Shown here: piece by piece, positions 58,504-64,000 of the stretch
Position numbering within the stretch: position 1 is the stretch's first letter
How the letters are laid out: every line of letters starts with the position of its first letter
Assembly (NCBI RefSeq): GCF_017498085.1
Contig: NZ_JAGBKM010000002.1
Location: forward strand, 1-64,000
Origin: Psychrobacter coccoides
Lineage (GTDB): Bacteria; Pseudomonadota; Gammaproteobacteria; Pseudomonadales; Moraxellaceae
Direction of reading: 5' to 3'
DNA: 64,000 nucleotides
Notes under the pieces: generated by a model
Told to the model about the DNA's origin: nothing
Database searches by the model: none
The model's input: only the letters and a program-made list of their open reading frames with translations
Position numbers and translations under genes: made by a program

Positions 58504-59484
58504 TTAGATTTCGGGTTTAAGGTTGATATTAGGCGCTGGCAGGTCCCAAATATAGTATTTACCTTCTTCGATAAGCTTGATCTGCTGACGAATAATAGCG
58601 TTGTCTGGTACTTGCTGTTCTAATCGGCGTAGACGGTCCAAAGCATCGTTACGACGATCGCTCAGCAGGTCTGATTGGGCCAAGCTTTGCTCAGCTTCAG
58701 TGTAGCCCAGGCTGACAGCTTTATCTAGATATTTCTGCCCTTCTTTAAACCCACCGCCTTCAGACAGCATCATACCGTACAAAAAGTTTGCTTCGCCGCT
58801 GTTTGGCTGTAATTTGATCGCACGGTCAATATAGCGACCGCCACGTACGGCAAAGTCTGAGCCTAAATCTAGGTTGCGACCCATACCATTTAGTTTGGCA
58901 GCTCGTAAAAGCACCTCAAATGAAGCATCTGGTGCGCTAGCATATGGCTCGATCCAATCTGCCAATACTTTGATTTTTTCGCGGGCATAATGGCGCTGTG
59001 AGCGGTTAGGGAAGTTGGGTGGATAGTGGCGAGCATTGGGTGAAACCTCTTTGATAAAGTCATCAAGCAAACTGACGTCAAGTTTGTCGGTGCCCACGTT
59101 TGTCGTCTGCGGAATCAATAGCGTTGGTACAAAGCTGACACTGGCAACTTGTACTTGCGGAGAGGGGATATTAGGCAGTTGACCATGGCTGATATCTATG
59201 CCCGTGGCAGTGATAGGGCCACGCTCATAAATGCGAGTAGCGCCTGTAGGTGCTGAAGCGACAGCAGTAGCAGCAGCTCGAGCGTTTTGCTGTACATTAC
59301 CGCCTGGTTGAGCCCGGCGAATGACACGCTGACTTGAGTCAACAGCGCTGGGCGCATTGGCACCCGATGCCGCCTGATCAGTGGCAGCGATGGTGGGCGC
59401 TGCAAACATCATGGCACAGGCAGCTGCTAAAGCAGTCAGAGTCACAGACTTGTATTGCTTGGTGTGGTTTGTAGATTGGCTCAT
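58504..59484 (-). CDS. Predicted secreted protein with tetratricopeptide-like repeats
   Basis: I do not recognise a named protein. The 326-residue product has a signal peptide (hydrophobic LTALAAACAMMFAAPTIAA, about 20-38), an Ala/Gln-rich stretch to about 90, a central part with no known fold, and TPR or Sel1-like helices in the last 120 residues (AIKLQPNSGEANFLYGMML, then KAVSLGYTEAEQSL). I chose ATG 59484 (MSQSTNH), since AAGG lies upstream; ATG 59499 and 59493 and a TTG at 59508 are alternatives. It has its own terminator and appears to be a single gene, probably periplasmic. Confidence 0.75.
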   Translation of the reverse strand: MSQSTNHTKQYKSVTLTALAAACAMMFAAPTIAATDQAASGANAPSAVDSSQRVIRRAQPGGNVQQNARAAATAVASAPTGATRIYERGPITATGIDISHGQLPNIPSPQVQVASVSFVPTLLIPQTTNVGTDKLDVSLLDDFIKEVSPNARHYPPNFPNRSQRHYAREKIKVLADWIEPYASAPDASFEVLLRAAKLNGMGRNLDLGSDFAVRGGRYIDRAIKLQPNSGEANFLYGMMLSEGGGFKEGQKYLDKAVSLGYTEAEQSLAQSDLLSDRRNDALDRLRRLEQQVPDNAIIRQQIKLIEEGKYYIWDLPAPNINLKPEI

Positions 59485-59799
59485 GGCAGTCATTACCTTG
59501 GTTATCAATAAGTGATTTGTTAAGTGGTTTGTAGATTAGATAGTAGGGTAAAAGTATTCAGTATGGTATTAAAAATTTGATTTTATAGTTTTTTATATCC
59601 ATAGTTTTTACACAATAAGTTTAGCGTTTGTAGCGGGGTGTTGAGCAGCCTTAAATCTGCTTAGTTTTGTTACCCTAGCAAATTAGCACTGAGTTCCTCA
59701 GTAGTAGGATTGTTAATAATCCTACTGTTACCCATCAAGGTCAGAGTCCACTTCTTTATAGCATTACTTTTATTATCTAATGCCTAATATCTGGGCTGG
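59485..59799. other. 315-bp intergenic region between coq7 and the repeat-protein gene
   Basis: No gene seen. The only structure is AGTAGGATTGTTAATAATCC with TACT just after (about 59700-59725), a small inverted repeat that could end the coq7 transcript on the minus strand; its T tract is poor. Confidence 0.35.
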
Positions 59800-60444
59800 T
59801 TATACATGGTAAGCTGTTGCTTTCATACGATTGGCCATCCAGCGCATGGTATGGCGTACCAAAGGCGATAGCGCTGCGCCGCCGTTTGCGAGTGCCAGCT
59901 CGCGGTGATGTAGCTCTTCAATATCCATCTGTGCCAGTATCTCACGTGAGCGCTTATCCTGCTCAGGCAGTTGACCTATATGATCTTGGAGGTGCTCACT
60001 GACTTGCGCTTCGGTTTCAGCGACGAAACCTAAGCTAAACTCATTAGAGATAGCGCCAGCCACAGCACCAAGCCCAAATGACATACCGTACCATAGCGGA
60101 GTAAAGATGCTTGGGTGGCTACCCAGCTCTTTTAGCCGTGTCTCACACCATACCAGATGATCGACTTCTTCCTCTGCTGATTGCTGCATCGCTTGTTTGA
60201 CATCGTCGTCCTTGGCACTAAATGCTTGGCCATGATACAAGCCTTGAGCGCACACCTCTCCAGTATGGTTGATACGCATCAGCCCGGCGACATGACGCGA
60301 CTCTGTGATGCTCAGCTCAGGGATAGTATCATCACTGACAGGCAATGGTCGTGTACTTGGGTTGGAGTTTGGCACAACCGCTCGTAGTGCCTTATCGACG
60401 CCAAGTAATAGGTTGTCAATCTTAGATAAGGATCGTATTCCCAT
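59800..60444 (-). CDS. coq7: Demethoxyubiquinone hydroxylase Coq7
   Basis: Coq7 is a di-iron monooxygenase for the C6 hydroxylation step of ubiquinone synthesis, in place of the flavoprotein UbiF of E. coli. The 214-residue four-helix protein has the metal ligands in MRINHTGEVCAQ (Glu), EEEVDH (ExxH), ETEAQVSEHL (Glu), and IEELHH (ExxH). It lies far from the other ubi genes of this window. It begins at ATG 60444, preceded by AGGAG. Confidence 0.95.
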   Translation of the reverse strand: MGIRSLSKIDNLLLGVDKALRAVVPNSNPSTRPLPVSDDTIPELSITESRHVAGLMRINHTGEVCAQGLYHGQAFSAKDDDVKQAMQQSAEEEVDHLVWCETRLKELGSHPSIFTPLWYGMSFGLGAVAGAISNEFSLGFVAETEAQVSEHLQDHIGQLPEQDKRSREILAQMDIEELHHRELALANGGAALSPLVRHTMRWMANRMKATAYHV

Positions 60445-60474
60445 GATTAGCTCCTGATATAATATAGTAGGCTC

Positions 60475-60571
60475 AATTTAAAAGTGTTACAGCGCTACTG
60501 GGATGAATTTTGCGCAGCCTCTGGGAACGCAGCAAGCAAGGAAAATTTATACCAGTAGCGCTTTTGAATTT
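60475..60571. repeat. Inverted-repeat element upstream of coq7
   Basis: AATTTAAAAG, then AGCGCTACTGG (60491-60501), faces CCAGTAGCGCTTTTGAATT (60552-60570). The arms enclose about 50 bp containing GCAGCAAGCAAGG. It lies 30 bp upstream of the coq7 start, and a half copy lies after murU (52369-52393), so this is a dispersed family, non-coding and REP- or MITE-like. Confidence 0.6.
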
Positions 60572-60642
60572 ATGACAGTTTTGTTTTCAACTGACTATAT
60601 GATGTGCTCAACGATTGCGTGACGGTTGTTTAATGTTACTAA

Positions 60643-61968
60643 CTATACCGCATCATGAGTTTGAATCACGGCTTGCTTAAGGTGTTTGTTCAATTTGATA
60701 TATAAGAATACACCAAAGACAATATTAAGTAAGCCTGTCACTAAAAACAACTGTGGCAGCGACAGCTTTAGAGTATTTAATATCACAATCGCAAAAATCG
60801 CTGAAACCACCATAAAGATAGCATTAAAGATATTGTTGGCTCCGACGATGCGTGCCCGATGGCTTTTAGGGGCATAAGCTTGCATAGAGGCATATAGGGG
60901 CACGATATATAAACCACCACTAAAGCCTAAAAAGAACAAATCTGCAAACACACGCCAGCTACCGGTCACACCAAACAAATCGCTAATACCAAATAAGCGG
61001 TCATGACTGATGGTAAGGTTAAGTCCTGACAATGAGAAGTACAGATCAATAGCAAACAGGCTTAAACCTAAGATACCAAAAGGCAGTAGTCGTAGACTGA
61101 CTTTGTTTCTAGTCAAGGACTTACACAGTAGTGAGCCGATGGAAACCCCGACAGAAAATAAAGTCAGTAAAAAAATAACCACAGACTCATCACCATTTAA
61201 AATGACCTTGCTAAACTCAGGTGTCTGGGTCAAAAACGTCGCCCCATAAAACCAAAACCAGCTGTTGCCCAACACCACAAAGAATAAAAACGGCAAGGCG
61301 TACAAATAGCGCACCGTGGCCATACTGGTGGTAAAGATATTCCAGTTGACCTTTAGATCAGGCTGCATCGCAGGGGTGATCGGAATGTAGCGAGTGGCGA
61401 TATAGCCCAGTAGTGCCACGACGATTACAGTTGCGCTAATCCAGTACAGGGATGCGGGCAGCTGAGTCAATAAGCCTGCGACAATCATACCTATCAAGAT
61501 CGCAAGAGACGTGCCCATCTGAAACAAACCATTGGCACCGACAAGCTCGTCTTTTTTCATGGCTTGAGGCAGATAGGCGTATTTGATCGGACCAAAAAAG
61601 GTCGAGTGAGTACCCATCAAAAACAAGGCCACGAACAATAACGCATACCACTCAAATACAAAACCCACCGCAGCCACACACATGATCGTCAGTTCGAGTA
61701 TTTTGGTTAGGCGAGTGAGCTTGGATTTTTCATACTTATCGGCGATTTGCCCAGCCAGTGCCGAAAATAAAAAGTAAGGCAAGATAAATAACATGGCCGC
61801 TAAGTTATTAAGAATACTGACCTCGACCCCGATTTGACTGGCAGCAGTATAGGTTAAGACTAAAATTAATGCTTGCTTAAAAACATTGTCATTAAAAGCA
61901 CCCAAAAACTGGGTGAAGAACATAGCGCTAAAGCGGCGACGCTTGAATAACTGAAACTGATTTGCCAT
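60643..61968 (-). CDS. lplT: Lysophospholipid transporter LplT-like MFS protein
   Basis: A 441-residue inner-membrane permease of the major facilitator superfamily with about 12 membrane segments. The N-terminal FFTQFLGAFNDNVFKQAL and later FFGPIKYAYLPQ match LplT, which flips lysophospholipids into the cytoplasm for re-acylation by Aas. In many species lplT is fused or next to aas; here no acyltransferase gene is adjacent. It is divergent from tamA. Other uses cannot be excluded, since the family also contains relatives with unknown cargo. Confidence 0.85.
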   Translation of the reverse strand: MANQFQLFKRRRFSAMFFTQFLGAFNDNVFKQALILVLTYTAASQIGVEVSILNNLAAMLFILPYFLFSALAGQIADKYEKSKLTRLTKILELTIMCVAAVGFVFEWYALLFVALFLMGTHSTFFGPIKYAYLPQAMKKDELVGANGLFQMGTSLAILIGMIVAGLLTQLPASLYWISATVIVVALLGYIATRYIPITPAMQPDLKVNWNIFTTSMATVRYLYALPFLFFVVLGNSWFWFYGATFLTQTPEFSKVILNGDESVVIFLLTLFSVGVSIGSLLCKSLTRNKVSLRLLPFGILGLSLFAIDLYFSLSGLNLTISHDRLFGISDLFGVTGSWRVFADLFFLGFSGGLYIVPLYASMQAYAPKSHRARIVGANNIFNAIFMVVSAIFAIVILNTLKLSLPQLFLVTGLLNIVFGVFLYIKLNKHLKQAVIQTHDAV

Positions 61969-62360
61969 GGAAACTCCTACAATGGGCCAGCGTCTAATAC
62001 AGAGTAGTCATAAGCCTGTACAGGCCTATGTTTAATTTATATTTTTATATAATAATGAGTGTTTTCAAAAACTTATCGAAATAGAGGATAGGCTTTATAC
62101 TTTTTAGACCGTATAATAGCAAGGCTATGTCAGAAATACATGCGCTAGATACTATGATTTGATATTTAACTGCGCTATGATTTAAAGTTTTTACTTGATT
62201 GACTCAAAACCAATACCGTCCTAATTGTTCAGGTGATTGGTTAAAAGATTCAGAGCCAACCCCTGTGGTCAATGGCTAAAAGTAGATTCACCGGTAAGCA
62301 TAGACGTTATATATCATATCGTCAGTATGAATGTGCCGCGTGAGGTGATAGGAATTAAGT
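61969..62360. other. Divergent control region between lplT and tamA
   Basis: About 390 bp without a gene. TATAAT occurs at 62047-62052 and 62112-62117, but neither has a good -35 at normal spacing. Nothing else of note. Confidence 0.35.
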
Positions 62361-64000
62361 ATGATAAAACATCAACCTTCAACGCTGCTGCGCTGCTGTT
62401 CAAGCTTGCCGAGTACTCGTTTTACCCGCTCAGCCCTTTTTACTGCTCTTGCCACGACCTTGGTTGGTTTTGGCGCTACGCTTCCTGCTATAGCAGATGA
62501 TGCTCGTCCAGATGCTGATGGTCCTGCCAAGCTTTCTAGCTTATCCAAATACAATGCGTTAATGAAAACCGAAGATACGCAGCTTGATGCCGCCTTGGAT
62601 GCATTGCGTTTAAAACAAGCAGTAGAGCAAGGTATTGTCGATCAGTCAGTACTAGACGACTATAGCAAACAAAGTCTGGGCAATCTCATCAAGCCTTCTA
62701 AACCCTCTAGCCCCGCCATTGTTACAGCAGAGCCCAATGCTGACTTGATTGAGGCAGAGGCCAGTGAAGTACCGCCGCCTAACGCTGATGACGCTATACT
62801 CGAACAAGCCCAGCGCATACAGCAGCAAGGTCATCAGATGATGACGCCTGAGCAGATTGATCGTGAGCTCGCTGAAGTGACTGCTCAAAGCAATAATCAA
62901 GCTGACGAGCAGAGCAGCACTACTCAAAGTGCCACTCAAAGCAATGACACTCAAAGCAGGGATAGTCAGGCTGTTTTGGATAAGGATTTTGATCAGCCTA
63001 TAGCAACCTTAGAGAATCATCAGCTGCCCATTGGCTTGGATCCAGTATTAGATGCTGCCAGTCTACCAGCGCCCACCAACCTCGATACTCTCGGGCGTGA
63101 CCAAGATGCTGCGGACCGTGCCAAAGCGGCTGAAATCATGTCTCGTCCTATTGATGTCAGCCGTGCCGCCAGTAGTGGTGATGCAGACCAAGATCCTGTG
63201 GAGGTGTTGGCGCAACAGGAGGCTGATGCAGTAACGGGTGCTGAGAATAAGACCACTGATGTCAAGGCTCAAGCAAGTGCAGGTAAGCTGCCTATCGAAA
63301 ACGAAGCATCGATTGAGCAAGAACTGAATGGTGTCGATCCATTAAACCCCGAAGACTATCTACCAGAGTATCAAGCTTCTACAGAAGACCAGGCTGTCGC
63401 TGAGAGTATAGAGCAAACCTCTAAACCTAAAACCTCGGCACGTAATAGCGGCGGGTTAGTCAAAGGGGTGTATAACCGCCTATTCAATGGCGGTGTTGCA
63501 GCGATACCAAATGTAGAAACGACGGTTTATCTGCAGCAAGAGGCGGACAGTGATGATATCGATGCCCAACCAAAGCTGATCAAAGCGGACAAAGACAGTC
63601 AGCCGATCAATAATATCAAAGCTGCTCTTGACGATACGAGCGTACAAGCAGTAGTGGACTTTAATGCCGCTTTACCCCGCCTGCGTCAGACAGCATTAGA
63701 TGCGGCCCGTGCTGTCGGCTATTATGACGTCACATTGCGCCTGCGTCAGCCAACTGCTGATACCATTGAAGTGGTTATTGAAAAACTCGGTGAGCCTGTA
63801 CGGGTCGATAATCGTATTTTGGAGATTCGTGGGGAGGGCGGTGAGCAACCAGAGTTTCAAGCCCTTGAAGAAGATTTGCCGCCACAAGAAGGCGATGTGT
63901 TCAATCATCGTGTCTACAAAAACAGTAAAGCGGCGATCGAATCTCTTAGCAACACCTATGGTTATTTTGATCAATACTGGTTAAACAAATCCGTTGATAT
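62361..64000 (+). CDS. tamA: Translocation and assembly module subunit TamA (3' end beyond the window)
   Basis: TamA is an Omp85-family outer-membrane protein that, with TamB, helps in envelope assembly. The frame is open from ATG 62361 to the window edge (546 codons). A signal peptide (about 20-46, ending LPAIA) is followed by about 340 Gln/Asp/Ser/Ala-rich residues with no recognised fold. A POTRA-type region begins near 384 (NVETTVYLQQ), with ARAVGYYDVTLRL, VIEKLGEPVRVDN and LSNTYGYFDQYW, as in TamA POTRA domains 1 and 2. The barrel is not in the window. AGGA lies 8 bp before the ATG. BamA is the alternative, but bamA is at 33916 and the motifs fit TamA. Confidence 0.85.
   Translation, partial: MIKHQPSTLLRCCSSLPSTRFTRSALFTALATTLVGFGATLPAIADDARPDADGPAKLSSLSKYNALMKTEDTQLDAALDALRLKQAVEQGIVDQSVLDDYSKQSLGNLIKPSKPSSPAIVTAEPNADLIEAEASEVPPPNADDAILEQAQRIQQQGHQMMTPEQIDRELAEVTAQSNNQADEQSSTTQSATQSNDTQSRDSQAVLDKDFDQPIATLENHQLPIGLDPVLDAASLPAPTNLDTLGRDQDAADRAKAAEIMSRPIDVSRAASSGDADQDPVEVLAQQEADAVTGAENKTTDVKAQASAGKLPIENEASIEQELNGVDPLNPEDYLPEYQASTEDQAVAESIEQTSKPKTSARNSGGLVKGVYNRLFNGGVAAIPNVETTVYLQQEADSDDIDAQPKLIKADKDSQPINNIKAALDDTSVQAVVDFNAALPRLRQTALDAARAVGYYDVTLRLRQPTADTIEVVIEKLGEPVRVDNRILEIRGEGGEQPEFQALEEDLPPQEGDVFNHRVYKNSKAAIESLSNTYGYFDQYWLNKSVD

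Overview
The window looks like a stretch of chromosome from a Moraxellaceae gammaproteobacterium, most probably Psychrobacter. The grounds are protein sequence and gene order: ubiE-ubiJ-ubiB, rimO next to ntrBC, pyrH-frr-uppS-cdsA-dxr-rseP-bamA-lpxD-fabZ-lpxA, lptD-surA divergent from amgK-murU, plus moderate GC and polar, Gln/Asn/Ser/Thr-rich linkers in housekeeping proteins. The genus is inferred; no search was run. Most of the window is ordinary core genome.

Layout. Bases 1-115 hold the 3' end of an IS200/IS605-type element: the last 24 codons of a TnpB protein and the hairpin that ends its omegaRNA. It lies just upstream of ruvB. A minus-strand block (1303-7100) carries an FAD-linked D-lactate-type dehydrogenase, ubiB, ubiJ, ubiE and an uncharacterised helical protein. 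Then come a two-domain polyphosphate:AMP phosphotransferase, a Pit-type phosphate transporter followed by a MITE-like element, and a minus-strand gene fusing an XRE-type DNA-binding domain to an AlaA-type aminotransferase. This fusion faces msrB-gpx across a control region with two palindromes. A tRNA-Val/tRNA-Asp operon follows, then a polyhydroxyalkanoate (PHA) cluster: phaB, phasin, phaC and a large DUF3141 PhaC-like protein.

From 22 kb: tRNA-Leu and ntrC-ntrB on the minus strand, then rimO, pyrH, frr, uppS, cdsA, dxr, rseP, bamA, lpxD, fabZ and lpxA on the plus strand. These genes cover nucleotide and isoprenoid supply, phospholipid and lipid A synthesis, and outer-membrane protein assembly. 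No skp lies between bamA and lpxD, and no lpxB follows lpxA. Next are a sodium:neurotransmitter-type symporter, tgt, asd, a membrane-anchored EEP-family protein, surA and lptD (minus), and the cell-wall recycling pair amgK-murU (plus). A cyanide-insensitive-type cytochrome bd oxidase operon with its DUF2474 small subunit, a lipoprotein alpha/beta hydrolase, a secreted repeat protein, coq7 and lplT are on the minus strand. The window ends inside tamA.

The points most worth a second look are the HTH-AlaA fusion with its palindromic operator candidates, the TnpB/omegaRNA remnant beside ruvB, a 171-bp TA-flanked MITE, a dispersed inverted-repeat family, an orphan structured transcript candidate upstream of the surA terminator, and very long N-terminal insertions in LptD and TamA. 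I did not find a CRISPR array, prophage or recognisable defence system.
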